From: Rhizobium album
Lineage (GTDB): Bacteria; Pseudomonadota; Alphaproteobacteria; Rhizobiales; Rhizobiaceae
Assembly: GCF_003122325.1 (NCBI RefSeq)
Contig: NZ_QFBC01000013.1
Span: forward strand, 1 to 64,000
DNA: 64,000 bases
Direction of reading: 5' to 3'
In this document: positions 15,572 to 26,733 of the stretch, piece by piece
Numbering within the stretch: position 1 is the first letter of the stretch
How the letters are laid out: every line of letters starts with the position of its first letter
The notes under the pieces: generated by a model
Databases searched by the model: none
Told to the model about the DNA's origin: nothing
What the model saw: the letters and a program-made list of their open reading frames with translations, nothing else
Translations under genes and position numbers: made by a program

Positions 15572-17548
15572 TCAGTTGTTGCGGATCGTCAAGGCCGGGT
15601 TATGGGCGAAGAAGTTGTGCGGCATGATGTGCACCGTCTTCCATTCCGTCGACATCACCGGCCAGTCCTCCATGCGCGGGATGTGATGGAAACCGGCCGA
15701 GAACCAGGTGACGATATCCTTGCCCATCAGCGGCTTGTCGGCCTTCACCCATTCCGCCAGCGTATCGGAACCGTCGCTCTGCATGGCATATTTGCCGCCG
15801 GTATAGCGCTGTTTCGGATCGTAGACCGTGTTCCAGACGGAATATTCGATATAGGCGTTGCGCTTCATCGGCGGGTCGTTGGTGAAGTCGAACGGGCCGT
15901 AGGATACGTCGCCATGGTGGATCATGTAACCACCCTCATGGCCGAGATACCCCTCCCGCGACGGGTCCGACACCATGAAGTAGCGCGGCTGCATCGAGGA
16001 AATCTTGTAACGCGCTTCCAGCTCCGAATGCGGCATCTTGTGCTCGACCGTCCACATCGACTTGCGCGGGCTCTTGTCGTCGAGCTTCGCCGGCACGATG
16101 TCCATCGTCGAGAAATGGTTGATCGGCTGGTCGACGTCGAAATCGATGCGGAAGTTGAAGTAGTGGTCGTGGTTGGCGGCCACCAGGTTCGGCGCGATCA
16201 GCGTGCCGTGCTGGGTGTCGGCCTTGGCCGTCGGATCCTTCATCGATTTAGAGGCGACGCCCTTGACCGCATCAAGACCGGTTGCGCCGACATAGATGTT
16301 GACCTGGCCGTTCTGTTGCAGGCGATAGTCGATCAGGTAATCGTAGTTGCCGACTTCGGAGGCGGTGCGGATGACCAGTTCCGTGGCCGGGCGACCTTCC
16401 GCCGGCAGCGGCTTTTCAGGCGTCTGGGCAAAGACTTCGAAATGGCGCCAGGCCGGATCGCCGTTCGAACGCTCGAAGATGCAGATGGCATTCGGGATAA
16501 CGAGCGGATTGCCTTGGTCGTCGGCAATCGTCGCCGGCAGGAAAGTAGCGTGCGTCGGGCAATCGATACCGGCGGTCAGCGGGCTCAGGAACAGGCCGAA
16601 ACCATATTCCCCGCTATCCATGTAGGTGCGCCAGTACCAGCCTTCCGTCGGGTCCATGTAGGGCACGAAGACTTCGGAGAGATGCGCCTGGTAGATCACC
16701 GAGCGCCAGTCCTTGCCGTCCTTGACGTCGAGATTGGAAACGACGAGGCCGGGACGCTTGTCAACGCGGAAATTGAGGCGCCAGATATCCCATTCCAGAT
16801 GGCTGCCGGTGATCTTGTAGTTCGCCCCGCCATCCTGCTGCAGCGTGACCTTGTTGGTTTTTTCACGCAGCGGCGTGCGGGCGGCGACTTCCTCCTCCGT
16901 ATAACCCCAGTTGTCGCCGGGCAGATCGACGGCGCCGGTGTCGATGACGTTCACGACGGTCTTCTTGCCGATATCATAGACGGCAAACAGGCCTTCGATG
17001 GGCTTGGCATAGAAGTTGGAGCCCTCGGGAACGTGGTAGCACGGCACCTTCATCAGGCGGGAGTTCTCGAACTCCTCGGTGAAGAAATTGCCGGCCGTCA
17101 GCGGCAAACAGAAGGCCTGTTCCGGCTTCAGCCCGCGTTTCGCCAGCCCGTCGACCATGCGCGGATCGGCGAGCGCGCCCTGCAGCGCCCCCATGAACTC
17201 GGTGAACAGCACCATCGGCTGGCCCTTGATCGCCTCGTTGCTCTCCACCGTGCCCTGGCTGATATTGACGAGCGCTTCGCGGAAACCGTCCGGGCTGGTG
17301 AACTGTACGGAAGCCTTGCGGTCGAGCGTGTCGCCGTCCTTCCACTTCAGCACGTCGGCCTTGGCCGGCTCATCGAGCTCGATCAGCGGGAACAGCGTCG
17401 TATCGTCGACGATCTTCTGCTCGCGCAGGATCTTGTTGATCTGCTGGTATTCTTCCGCCGACAGCCCATCCAGCGGGTGCGCCACGGCAGACGTCGAGAC
17501 GATCGACGCCAACACGGCGGCCGAGGCCAAATATGTTCTTATCCTCAT
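15572..17548 (-). CDS. tynA: Copper-containing primary-amine oxidase (TPQ type), probably periplasmic
   Basis: This enzyme oxidises primary amines such as phenylethylamine or tyramine to aldehydes, with release of ammonia and hydrogen peroxide. Of about 658 residues, the first 23 form a signal peptide (MRIRTYLASAAVLASIVSTS, then AVA). The catalytic base region YMDSGEYGFG is near residue 311. The NYDY motif near residue 401 holds the tyrosine that becomes topaquinone. HDHYF near 461 and MPHNFF near 643 supply the copper histidines. Earlier in-frame starts at 17563 and 17575 are possible. The aldehyde dehydrogenase and AraC genes upstream on the same strand complete a FeaR-TynA-FeaB-like set, and a terminator follows. 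Confidence 0.93.
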   Translation of the reverse strand: MRIRTYLASAAVLASIVSTSAVAHPLDGLSAEEYQQINKILREQKIVDDTTLFPLIELDEPAKADVLKWKDGDTLDRKASVQFTSPDGFREALVNISQGTVESNEAIKGQPMVLFTEFMGALQGALADPRMVDGLAKRGLKPEQAFCLPLTAGNFFTEEFENSRLMKVPCYHVPEGSNFYAKPIEGLFAVYDIGKKTVVNVIDTGAVDLPGDNWGYTEEEVAARTPLREKTNKVTLQQDGGANYKITGSHLEWDIWRLNFRVDKRPGLVVSNLDVKDGKDWRSVIYQAHLSEVFVPYMDPTEGWYWRTYMDSGEYGFGLFLSPLTAGIDCPTHATFLPATIADDQGNPLVIPNAICIFERSNGDPAWRHFEVFAQTPEKPLPAEGRPATELVIRTASEVGNYDYLIDYRLQQNGQVNIYVGATGLDAVKGVASKSMKDPTAKADTQHGTLIAPNLVAANHDHYFNFRIDFDVDQPINHFSTMDIVPAKLDDKSPRKSMWTVEHKMPHSELEARYKISSMQPRYFMVSDPSREGYLGHEGGYMIHHGDVSYGPFDFTNDPPMKRNAYIEYSVWNTVYDPKQRYTGGKYAMQSDGSDTLAEWVKADKPLMGKDIVTWFSAGFHHIPRMEDWPVMSTEWKTVHIMPHNFFAHNPALTIRNN

Positions 17549-17587
17549 CTTCCTCACTCCCATTTCCCTCATCACTTCATATCACGC

Positions 17588-18991
17588 TCAGGCAAAAACC
17601 ACCTGGATATCGGTGTATTGCTCCAGCCCCTCATCGGCGAATTCGACACCGAGACCGGACAGCTTGACACCGCCGAACGGTGCGTTCGGCTGGATGGCGC
17701 CGTGCTTGTTGATCCACACCGAACCGCACTGCATGCGGCTGGCGACCGCCTTGGCCGCGGCGATATCCGACGACCAGACGGAGCCGCCGAGACCGTTGTC
17801 CGATGCATTGGCCATGGCGATCGCCTCATTGACGTCGCTGTAGCGGATGACGGGCAGGGCGGGGCCGAACTGTTCCTCGTCGACAAGGGCATCGCCGTTC
17901 GTCAGGCCGCTGATAATCGTCGGCGGGAAGAACAGGCCTTCGCCCGGCGCACCGCCGAGCAGCACCTTGCCGCGCCGGGCTCCATCGGCGACCAGCCGCG
18001 CCACCTTGTCGAACTGCATGCGGTTCTGGATCGGCCCGAGAATGCTGGCCTCGTCGAGGCCGTTGCCGACAGGAATATTGCGCGCATAAGCGACCAGCGC
18101 CTCGCAGACCGCATCATGGATGCTGTCATGCACATACAGGCGCTTCATCGCCGCGCAGGTCTGGCCGTTGTTGATGAAGGCGCCCCAGAACAGGCCCTCG
18201 GCAATCGCCTGCGGATCGGCATCCGGCAAAACAATGCCGGCGTCGTTGCCGCCCATCTCCAGCGTCAGGCGCTTCATGGTGGCGGCAGCCGACTGCATGA
18301 TCTTCTGGCCAGTGGCGCAGGAGCCGGTGAAGACGATCTTGCGGATGCCTGCATGCGCCGACATCGCCGCGCCGAGATTGAATGCGCGGTCGTCACCGGT
18401 AACGACGTTCACCACGCCGGCGGGCAACACCTCGTTCATGATCTCGACAAGCCGCAGCGTCGACAGCGGCGTATAGGGAGACGGCTTGATGACGACGGTG
18501 TTGCCGGTCCTGAGCGCCGGCATGATGTGCCAGATGGCGATCATGACGGGGAAATTCCACGGCGTGATCGAACCGACGACGCCGACCGGCTTGCGATGCA
18601 GCTCGACGCGGCCCTGCTCGTTGTCCTGCAGCACCTTCACCGGCAGGGACAGGCTGGTCGTATAACCGGCCCAGGCGACCGCGCCACCCATTTCCCAGCG
18701 CGAGCCGAGGCCGTTCAGCGGCTTGCCCTGCTCGAGGGTGATCAGCTTCGCCAGTTCTTCGCTGTGTTCCTCAATCTTCTTGGTGACGGCGGCGCAGGCG
18801 GCCTGCAGTTCCGCGTCGCTTTTCTGCGACCAGGTTTCGAAAGCGCGTCCGGCGGCTGCCACCGCCTTGTCGAGTTCGGCCGCACCGAGATTGGGAGCCT
18901 TGCCGGCGTCCTCGCCGGTGGCAGGATTGATGACGGCGAAATATCCGGGAGCAGCCACCGGTTCGCCACTGATCGTCGCCACATGTTCCAT
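17588..18991 (-). CDS. Aldehyde dehydrogenase, probably phenylacetaldehyde / 4-hydroxyphenylacetaldehyde
   Basis: This 467-residue NAD(P)-dependent dehydrogenase oxidises aldehydes to acids. It shows TPWNFPVMIAIWHIMPALRT for cofactor binding, TLEMGGNDAGIVL for the general-base glutamate and FINNGQTCAAMKRLYVHDSI for the catalytic cysteine. The gene lies just upstream of the amine oxidase on the same strand, so the aldehyde from that enzyme is the likely substrate (FeaB/PadA role). I started it at 18991 (MEHVATISGE); the longer upstream frame overlaps the AraC gene end and is unlike the family. Confidence 0.88.
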   Translation of the reverse strand: MEHVATISGEPVAAPGYFAVINPATGEDAGKAPNLGAAELDKAVAAAGRAFETWSQKSDAELQAACAAVTKKIEEHSEELAKLITLEQGKPLNGLGSRWEMGGAVAWAGYTTSLSLPVKVLQDNEQGRVELHRKPVGVVGSITPWNFPVMIAIWHIMPALRTGNTVVIKPSPYTPLSTLRLVEIMNEVLPAGVVNVVTGDDRAFNLGAAMSAHAGIRKIVFTGSCATGQKIMQSAAATMKRLTLEMGGNDAGIVLPDADPQAIAEGLFWGAFINNGQTCAAMKRLYVHDSIHDAVCEALVAYARNIPVGNGLDEASILGPIQNRMQFDKVARLVADGARRGKVLLGGAPGEGLFFPPTIISGLTNGDALVDEEQFGPALPVIRYSDVNEAIAMANASDNGLGGSVWSSDIAAAKAVASRMQCGSVWINKHGAIQPNAPFGGVKLSGLGVEFADEGLEQYTDIQVVFA

Positions 18992-19100
18992 CGCAAATCC
19001 TCCTCGCCATCGCCCGCATGCGGACGTCCTGAGGCTGCAGGATAGGAGCCTTGGCGGCAGGCGGCTTGGAGAAAACCGCCAGATGCTTTGGACTATTGCG

Positions 19101-20018
19101 TCAATGCCGGCTCTTGCCGGGCGTCTCGCCATATTGCTTGCGGAATTCGCGGTAGAAATAGGAAAGATCGTTGAAGCCGCATTCGAAGGCGATGGCGGCA
19201 ATGCCGCTGGCGGGTCGGGCGATGCCATCCGTGGCCAGCCGGCCACGGGCCAGCTCCAGCCGCCGTTTCAAGAGCCGCCGGCTCGGGGTTTCCCGCAACG
19301 GCTCGAAATGCCGCTGCAGCGTGCGCTCCGAGACATTGAGCTGGAAGGCAAGCTCGCTCGCCCCGTAATCCGGATCCGCGGCATGGCGGTCGATCAGCGC
19401 CAGCGCCCGCGACAGGACGGTTTCCCTTGGGCGGCCCGCCTCGCGCAGACCGTGGAAATAGGCGCCGAGAAGGCCGAAAAAGGCTTCCTGCAGCGGCGTC
19501 GAGGCCGTTGGCGCCGCCACCATCTTGGCAATGACGGCGCGCATGGCGAGCCAGAGCGGATCCTGGCGGTCGATGGCGATGCCGCCGGTGCAGATATCGC
19601 CGAAACGATGCAGCATTTCATCGCGCCGCAGATGCAGGGAAAGCTGGTTCGACCGCTGGCCGTCATAGGTGAAACAGGACGGCTTGACCGCATCGACGAG
19701 GAACATGTCGCCCGGCGCCAGCGCCGTGCTGCGGCCGTTCTGCTCGATGCGACAATGGCCTTCGTCCTGCAGCAGCAGGAAGAGATGTTCGCCCGGGTCC
19801 TGGCGGATCGCGTGGCCGCTGCGCGCCACATGGCTGGCGTCGAGGGCAACGACGGCGGTGTCGAAGGAGCCCATGCGGCGAAGGCTGACATCGCCGCAGA
19901 CGATGCCGTTGCTGGCCCGCGACGGCTCGACGTCGAACACACCGCAGACCCGGCGAAGTTCGCTCCTCATGCTTTCGACGGGTATCGGCCTGTGTGTCGG
20001 CACCACCAATTGCTGCAT
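19101..20018 (-). CDS. feaR: AraC-family transcriptional activator, FeaR-like
   Basis: This 305-residue regulator has an N-terminal AraC_binding_2-type cupin (GHCRIEQNGRSTALAPGDMF) and a C-terminal double helix-turn-helix (YGASELAFQLNVSERTLQRH, then IAAIAFECGFNDLSYFYREF). FeaR activates tynA and feaB in enteric bacteria in response to aromatic amines; the same gene order here supports that role. A GGAGGAGG site precedes the ATG. Confidence 0.82.
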   Translation of the reverse strand: MQQLVVPTHRPIPVESMRSELRRVCGVFDVEPSRASNGIVCGDVSLRRMGSFDTAVVALDASHVARSGHAIRQDPGEHLFLLLQDEGHCRIEQNGRSTALAPGDMFLVDAVKPSCFTYDGQRSNQLSLHLRRDEMLHRFGDICTGGIAIDRQDPLWLAMRAVIAKMVAAPTASTPLQEAFFGLLGAYFHGLREAGRPRETVLSRALALIDRHAADPDYGASELAFQLNVSERTLQRHFEPLRETPSRRLLKRRLELARGRLATDGIARPASGIAAIAFECGFNDLSYFYREFRKQYGETPGKSRH

Positions 20019-20093
20019 TGCCTCCTCCTCCGTGTGTTCAGGTCCCTCTCCCTGAGACCGGATAGTACGAGCAAAAGCGCCCGGCCTGAAATG

Positions 20094-22157
20094 CTATTGC
20101 GCAAGGGCACTCGAAAAATCACCGGCAGCGGCTGCCTGCAGCAATCCTTGACCCGGCGGATCCGCCAGCCCCTCATCGGCCAGCTGCCGCAGGATTTCGA
20201 CCACCGCCTGTAAACCCCGTTGCTCGGCATGATGCATCGGCCCGCCGCGCCAGCGCGGAAAACCGTAGCCGTGGATCTTGACAAGATCGATATCGGCCGG
20301 GCGCAGGGCGACCCCGTCGCGGAGAATCGCCGCGCCTTCGTTCACCACCGGCAGGATGATCGCATCGGCAATCGACGCCTCGTCCCAGTGACGCCGCGTC
20401 TTGCCATCGCCTAGCTCCGCAACGACCTGCTCCACGACCGGGGAAGGGGAGGGCGTCCGCCCGCCATCGGCGTAATCGTACCAGCCGGCTCCCGCCTTCT
20501 GGCCGAAACGACCCATCTCGCAAAGCCTGTCGGCCACCGGCGCGAATGGCGTTTCGCCCCGCGCTCGCGCCGCCTGGCGCTGGAAGGCGGCGATATCGAG
20601 CCCGCCGAGATCCTGCGCCTCGAACGGCCCCATCGGCAGGCCGAAGGCCCGCATCGCCGCATCGACGGCCGCAGGCGTCGCGCCCGACAGCAGCAGACGC
20701 TCCGCCTGCGCCCGCGTCACCTTGAGTATGCGATTGCCGATAAAACCGTCGCAGATACCGGCGCGCACCGGAATTTTGCCGAGCAGGCGCGCCAGGGCAG
20801 AGCCTGTTGCCAGCACATCCGGCGCGGTCGCTGCCGTCGGCACGATCTCCAGCAGCTTCATCACCTGCGCCGGGCTGAAGAAATGCAGTCCCAGAAAACG
20901 CTCCGGCCCCGCGATACCCTCACCGATCCGCTCCGGGTCGAGATAGGAGGTGTTCGTCGCCAGGACGGCATTGGGCCGGCAGACGGCGGACAGCGTGGCG
21001 AAAACCGCATGCTTGACGGCAAGATCCTCGAAGACGGCTTCGATGACGAGATCCGTATCGGCCAGCAGCCGGTAATCGTCGCCGCCGGAAACGCCTGCCA
21101 TGCGCGCAGCCGCGGCCTCGGCGGTCAGCCTGCCGCGTTTCACCGCCGCGTCGAAAATGCCGCGGATATTGGCAAGGCCGCGCTCCACGGCGGCCGTATC
21201 CCGCTCGATCAGGATGACCGGCAGGCCGGCGTCGCGCAGCGCCGCGGCGATGCCGGCTCCCATCGTGCCGCCGCCGATCACCGCCGCGGAACGGATGTCG
21301 CGCGAGGCGATGCCGGCCAGTTCGGCGGGACGCGACGCGGCGCGCTCGGCAAAAAACACATGACGCAAGGCCGCCGCCTGCGGCGAACCGCGCAATTCCA
21401 GAAACGTCTCGCGTTCGAAGGCCATGGCAGCGTCGAAACTGGCCTCCGACGCCTTGCGCAAGCAGGCCAGCGCCCGCAACGGCGCAATCTCCCGTTTCGC
21501 CTTGGCGCCCACGGTCTTTTCCGCCGCCTCCCAGAAGCCGTCCCCGACCGCTGCCACCGCCCGGTCGGCAATCGGTCGCGGCAACGGCTTGCCGACCACG
21601 TCCTGTGCAAATTCGACGGCGAAGCTGCGCAGGTCGCCGTCGACGACATGATCGACCAGCCCCATGGCCGCCGCCTTGCGGGCATCGACCGGTGCGCCGC
21701 CGGTGACCATCTCGACCGCCGCGGCCGCCCCGACCAGCCGCGGCAGGCGGACGGTGCCGCCGGCACCCGGTACCAGGCCGAGCTTGACCTCCGGCAGGCC
21801 GAGGCTTGCGGAGGCAGTGGCGACGCGGAACCGGCAGCCGAGCGCCACCTCCAGCCCGCCGCCGAGCGCGCTGCCGTGAACGGCGGCGATCCAGGGTTTT
21901 GCCGCCCGCTCGACGCGGGACACGACATCCGGCAGGTGCGGCGGTTGGGGCGGCTTGCCGAACTCGTTGACATCGGCGCCGGCGATAAAGGTGCGGCCGG
22001 CGCAGATCAGCACCACCGCATCGACGTCACCATCGCCATCGAGGCTTTCGGCCGCGTCAAAAAGATCCTGCCGCAGCGCCTGGGATAGCGCGTTGACCGG
22101 CGGATTGTCGATGGTGACGACGGCGATCCTGCCCTCGCGGGCAATGACAACGGGCAT
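20094..22157 (-). CDS. Fused enoyl-CoA hydratase / 3-hydroxyacyl-CoA dehydrogenase (FadB/FadJ-like; PaaF-PaaH role)
   Basis: This 687-residue bifunctional enzyme has an N-terminal crotonase domain (residues 1-190: [40 protein letters not shown]) and a dehydrogenase from about residue 285 with the NAD motif [20 protein letters not shown], then [20 protein letters not shown]. In the phenylacetyl-CoA route, PaaF and PaaH are separate small proteins; none is present in this window, so this fused protein is the best candidate for 2,3-didehydroadipyl-CoA hydration and 3-hydroxyadipyl-CoA oxidation. It is the last gene after livKHMGF. The ATG at 22157 is where family similarity begins. Confidence 0.85.
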   Translation of the reverse strand: MPVVIAREGRIAVVTIDNPPVNALSQALRQDLFDAAESLDGDGDVDAVVLICAGRTFIAGADVNEFGKPPQPPHLPDVVSRVERAAKPWIAAVHGSALGGGLEVALGCRFRVATASASLGLPEVKLGLVPGAGGTVRLPRLVGAAAAVEMVTGGAPVDARKAAAMGLVDHVVDGDLRSFAVEFAQDVVGKPLPRPIADRAVAAVGDGFWEAAEKTVGAKAKREIAPLRALACLRKASEASFDAAMAFERETFLELRGSPQAAALRHVFFAERAASRPAELAGIASRDIRSAAVIGGGTMGAGIAAALRDAGLPVILIERDTAAVERGLANIRGIFDAAVKRGRLTAEAAAARMAGVSGGDDYRLLADTDLVIEAVFEDLAVKHAVFATLSAVCRPNAVLATNTSYLDPERIGEGIAGPERFLGLHFFSPAQVMKLLEIVPTAATAPDVLATGSALARLLGKIPVRAGICDGFIGNRILKVTRAQAERLLLSGATPAAVDAAMRAFGLPMGPFEAQDLGGLDIAAFQRQAARARGETPFAPVADRLCEMGRFGQKAGAGWYDYADGGRTPSPSPVVEQVVAELGDGKTRRHWDEASIADAIILPVVNEGAAILRDGVALRPADIDLVKIHGYGFPRWRGGPMHHAEQRGLQAVVEILRQLADEGLADPPGQGLLQAAAAGDFSSALAQ

Positions 22158-22161
22158 GCGG

Positions 22162-22849
<688 letters not shown>

Positions 22850-22863
<14 letters not shown>

Positions 22864-23635
22864 GGTTCGCCTCCGTCGCTTGGGCACCCAGATAGGCTTC
22901 GATGACACGGGGATTGCGGGCGATGGCCGCCGGCTCGCCTTCGGCGATCTTCTCGCCGTGATCGAGCACCACGATGTGGTTGGAAATGCGCATGACCATC
23001 TTCATGTCGTGCTCGACGAGCAGGATGGAGATGCCTTCCGCCGCCATCTGGGCGATCAGGTGGTCGATCTCTTCCGTCTCCACCGCATTGCAGCCCGCCG
23101 CCGGTTCGTCCAGCAGCAGCACACGCGGTTTCAACGCCAGCGCCCGGGCGATCTCCAGCCGCTTGAGCGCGCCATAGGAGAGCGAACCCGCCTCCTGCTC
23201 GGCGGCGCGTCCGAGGCCGACGCGGTCGAGAAGACGACGGGCGCTTTCTTCCGATTCCCGGCTGCTGCGGCGCGAGGCCGGCAGCGAGAGGAGGTCGGCG
23301 AGAATGTTGCCGCGCTCGTGCAGGTGATGCCCGACGACGGCATTTTCCAAAACCGTCATCGCATGGAAGATCTGCAGGTTCTGGAAGGTGCGCGACAGCC
23401 CGCGCCGCGCCAAGAGATGCGGCGAAAGCCGCGTCACGTCCTCGCCATCCAGCATGACCTTGCCGCGGCCGGGCAGGTAGACGCCGGAAATCATGTTGAA
23501 CAGCGTCGTCTTGCCGGCGCCGTTCGGGCCGATGACCGAGACGATCTCGCCGGCCTTCAGGGAGAAGCTGACATCGTTGACGGCGCGCAGGCCGCCGAAA
23601 TCGATACCGAGGCCTTCGATCTGCAACAGGCTCAT
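22850..23635 (-). CDS. livG: Branched-chain-type ABC importer ATPase, LivG-like
   Basis: This 261-residue ATPase starts MSLLQIEGLGIDFGGLRAVN and has Walker A VIGPNGAGKTTLFNMI, signature LSYGALKRLEIARALALKPR and Walker B VLLLDEPAAGCNAVE. The C-terminus carries the LivG-type extension. Its ATG overlaps the livM stop as ATGA. An open frame continues upstream through livM in another frame and is not real coding. Confidence 0.9.
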
Positions 23636-24588
23636 TCCCCACCCCTCCGCAAACGGCGCGCGATGCTGGGCAGAAGCCCGTCGCGCATGAAGATCATGAC
23701 GAGCATCATCACCAGGCCGAGCAGCAGCTGTTCGTATTCCTGGAACACGGTGAGGATCTGCGGCAGGATGGTGAGGATGGCGGCGCCGAGGATGGCGCCG
23801 ATGACCGAACCGGCGCCGCCGAGAACGGTCATGGTGACCATCTCGATGGAATGCATGAAGCCGGCGACATCGGGGGTGATGAACTTGTTCTGCAGCGCCA
23901 GCAGCGATCCCGAGACCGAGGCGTAGACGGCGGAAATCACGAAGGCCTTCAACTTGTAGCCGGCGACATCGATACCGACGGCACGGGCGGCGACTTCCGA
24001 CCCGTGCAGAGCCCGAAGCGCGCGGCCGGTGGGGCTGTGGTAGAGGTTGAGCGCCAACCAGGCGCCGATCACCAGGATCAGGCCGGAGAAGGCATACCAG
24101 AATTCCGTGTTGGACAGATCGATGCCGATGGCCTTGAGGGCGCCGCGCAGGCCGGGGTCCTCCACCGCCATGCCGTCCGGCCCGCCGGTGATCGCCGCTT
24201 CGTTGGCAAGCACCATGGAGACCAGTACGCCGAAGCCGAGGCTGGCGACGGCGAGGTAATACCCCTTGAGCCGCAGGATCGGACGGCCGACCAGCCAAGC
24301 GATGATACCGGACAAAACGGCACCGAGCACGGCAGCCAAGGCCGGATGCAGGCCGAAATGCACGGGCGCCAGCGCGCAGGCATAAGCGCCGATGCCGGCG
24401 AACCCCGCATGGCCGAGGCTGATCTGGCCGGCATAACCGATGAGGATGACGAGGCCGGTCACGGCCAGGCCGTTGACGAAGATCAGCGAGCCGACGCGAT
24501 AATAGAAGGACGAGGGGAAAAACACCGGCGCAATGGCGATGACGACCGCGAGCCCCAGGAGTGTGATGGTTTTGCTGGAAAGCCGCAT
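23632..24588 (-). CDS. livM: Branched-chain-type ABC importer permease, LivM-like
   Basis: This 318-residue membrane protein has about eight to nine hydrophobic segments and the family motif ILIGYAGQISLGHAGFAGIG near residue 48, plus TPDVAGFMHSIEMVTMTVLG and GGAGSVIGAILGAA near the C-terminus. It is the second permease of the importer. I took the ATG at 24588, just after livH. Confidence 0.9.
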   Translation of the reverse strand: MRLSSKTITLLGLAVVIAIAPVFFPSSFYYRVGSLIFVNGLAVTGLVILIGYAGQISLGHAGFAGIGAYACALAPVHFGLHPALAAVLGAVLSGIIAWLVGRPILRLKGYYLAVASLGFGVLVSMVLANEAAITGGPDGMAVEDPGLRGALKAIGIDLSNTEFWYAFSGLILVIGAWLALNLYHSPTGRALRALHGSEVAARAVGIDVAGYKLKAFVISAVYASVSGSLLALQNKFITPDVAGFMHSIEMVTMTVLGGAGSVIGAILGAAILTILPQILTVFQEYEQLLLGLVMMLVMIFMRDGLLPSIARRLRRGGE

Positions 24589-24590
24589 GG

Positions 24591-25463
24591 TCACACCCGA
24601 TCCGTCTGCTTGCGGCCGAACAGGCCCTGGGGCATGGCGAACAGCACCGCCAGAATGACGACGAAGGCGGCCGCATCCTTGTATTGCGAGCTGATATAGC
24701 CGGCAGTCATCGCCTCCAGGATGCCGAGCAGCAACCCGCCGACCAGCGCCCCCTTGGGGTTGCCCATGCCGCCGAGCATGGCGGCGGCGAAACCCTTCAG
24801 CGCCAGCGAAATGCCGATGTCGTAGCTGGTCAGCGTGATCGGCGTCACCAGCACGCCGGCGAGCGCGCCGATGGCGGCCGACATGGCGAAGGACAGCGTC
24901 ATGATGAACTTGGTGTTGATGCCGACGAGCTGGGCGGCGATGCGGTTGTTCGCCGTCGCCAGCACGGCGCGGCCGACCAGCGTGCGGGTGAAGAACAGCC
25001 AGAGGCCGATGAAGACGGCGAGCGCTCCGGCGATCACCCACAGGCTCTGCGGCAGGATCGTCGCTCCGCCGACGGCGATGGGCGCATCGCCTGAAAAAGC
25101 CGGAAAGCGGTGGATCTGCTTGTCGAAAACGATCTGCGTCACGCCGCGGATGAAAATGGAGGCGCCGATGGTGATGATGATCAGCGACACGACGGGGGCG
25201 CCGCGAGCCGGCTCGATCGCCAGCCGGTTCAGCGCCACGCCGATCACTGCCGTGCCGAGAATGGCGATCAGCGCCGCCAGCGGCAGCGGCAGGCCGGCCT
25301 CGAAGGCAAACACGGTGATCATGCCGCCGAGCATCACGAACTCACCCTGGGCGAAATTCACGACGTCGGATGCGTTGTAGATGATGGTAAAGCCGAGCGC
25401 GACCAGCGCATAGACCGCACCGACCGTGATCCCGGACAGGAAAAATTGCATGAGTTCGGGCAT
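24591..25463 (-). CDS. livH: Branched-chain-type ABC importer permease, LivH-like
   Basis: This 290-residue membrane protein starts MPELMQFFLSGITVGAVYAL and contains IIYNASDVVNFAQGEFVMLG and the C-terminal GLLLGILEAMTAGYISSQYK. Several transmembrane helices are evident. It lies between the binding-protein gene and livM, with a 2-base gap to livM. Confidence 0.9.
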   Translation of the reverse strand: MPELMQFFLSGITVGAVYALVALGFTIIYNASDVVNFAQGEFVMLGGMITVFAFEAGLPLPLAALIAILGTAVIGVALNRLAIEPARGAPVVSLIIITIGASIFIRGVTQIVFDKQIHRFPAFSGDAPIAVGGATILPQSLWVIAGALAVFIGLWLFFTRTLVGRAVLATANNRIAAQLVGINTKFIMTLSFAMSAAIGALAGVLVTPITLTSYDIGISLALKGFAAAMLGGMGNPKGALVGGLLLGILEAMTAGYISSQYKDAAAFVVILAVLFAMPQGLFGRKQTDRV

Positions 25464-25538
25464 GGAAGCCTCCGCTACGTGCCTCATATCTCCCCGTCCA
25501 CGCCGTTATGGCGCAGACGGGGATGCAAGCCTTTCGAC

Positions 25539-26687
25539 TTATTCGACGATCTTCCAGCCGCCCTTCTGGATTTCCAGCATGCGGAAGGCCGAGAGATCGA
25601 GGCCGAGGTGATCCGTGGCCGACATGGTCACCGTACCGGTCGTGCCGACCAGACCGGAAGTCGCTTCGATCGCATCGCGAATAGCCGACGATTCCGATCC
25701 GCCCGACCGCTTGATGGCATCGACCAGGATGGCGAATGCGTCATGCGCATAACCGCCGAAGGTCGAAACCGGCTTGCCGGTCGCCTTTTCGTAAGCCTCC
25801 TTGTAGGCCTTCACGACGGCATATTGCGGATCGCTTTCCGGCAAGAGGCCGGCGACCAGCAGGGCGGTGCCCGGCAGGCGCACACCTTCCGCAGCCTGCG
25901 CACCGGCAAGCTCGATGAAGCTGTCGGACGCAACGCCATGCGACTGGTAGAGCGGCAGGCCGATGGCCAGCTGGGCATAGTTGCGGGTGACGATGGCCGG
26001 CCCCTGGCCGAAGCCGGGGTTGAGCACGGCCTGGACGCCATCCTTGCCCTTGATGTTGGTGAGCTGCGGCGTCATGTCGGCATCGGTCGGGCCGTAGGTT
26101 TCGTCGGCGAGAACCTCGATGCCGTAATCGCCGATGATCGCCAGGCACTGCTTGCGCATCGAGGCGCCGAAACCGTCCGAGCCGGAGATCATGCCGATCT
26201 TGGTGAAGCCGCGTTTCTTCATGTCCTCGAAGATCTTGGCACAGGCCATGCGGTCCGTGTGCGGCGTCTTGAAGGTGTAGGGCCGCACCGGATCGATGAT
26301 CTCGATGGCGCCGGCCAACGAAATGAACGGGATCTCGGCATCTTCGGCGACCGGCATGATCGCCATGGTCGTGCCCGTCGTCGTGCCGCCGATGATGGCG
26401 ACGACCTCGTCGTCCTCGACGAGGCGGGTGGCGAAGGTGCGGGCCTTGTTCGGATCGCCGCCGTCGTCATAGATGACGAATTCGATCTTCTCGCCGTTGA
26501 TGCCGCCGGCGGCATTTAGCGCATCGACCAGCATCTTCAGCGTCTTGGCTTCCGGATCGCCGAGGAAGGATGCCGGGCCGGTTTCCGAAACCGTGGCACC
26601 GATCTTGATGTCGGCAAAAGCAGGGGCGGCGAAGCCCAGCACGAGCGCAAGCGTTCCGGCGAGCGCGGTTGTCATCGATAGTTTCAT
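25539..26687 (-). CDS. livK: ABC importer periplasmic substrate-binding protein (LivK-like), candidate aromatic-acid binder
   Basis: This 382-residue secreted protein starts with a signal peptide (MKLSMTTALAGTLALVLGFA, cut after APAFA) and has the type I periplasmic-binding fold: DIKIGATVSETGPASFLGDP, then VVAIIGGTTTGTTMAIMPVA. Binding proteins of this group often carry aromatic acids as well as amino acids. Because its operon lies between paaN and the hydratase/dehydrogenase gene, phenylacetate or a related aryl acid is a reasonable ligand, but this is inference. Confidence 0.85.
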   Translation of the reverse strand: MKLSMTTALAGTLALVLGFAAPAFADIKIGATVSETGPASFLGDPEAKTLKMLVDALNAAGGINGEKIEFVIYDDGGDPNKARTFATRLVEDDEVVAIIGGTTTGTTMAIMPVAEDAEIPFISLAGAIEIIDPVRPYTFKTPHTDRMACAKIFEDMKKRGFTKIGMISGSDGFGASMRKQCLAIIGDYGIEVLADETYGPTDADMTPQLTNIKGKDGVQAVLNPGFGQGPAIVTRNYAQLAIGLPLYQSHGVASDSFIELAGAQAAEGVRLPGTALLVAGLLPESDPQYAVVKAYKEAYEKATGKPVSTFGGYAHDAFAILVDAIKRSGGSESSAIRDAIEATSGLVGTTGTVTMSATDHLGLDLSAFRMLEIQKGGWKIVE

Positions 26688-26733
26688 GTCGGTTCTCCTC
26701 CCAGGAAAGATAAGGGTTAAGTCAAAACTCCTC

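Noticed and set aside
14795-19045. A 1416-codon plus-strand open frame
   Set aside because: It runs antisense through a HAD gene, the amine oxidase and the aldehyde dehydrogenase, each with clear family motifs on the minus strand. Long antisense frames are expected at this GC content.
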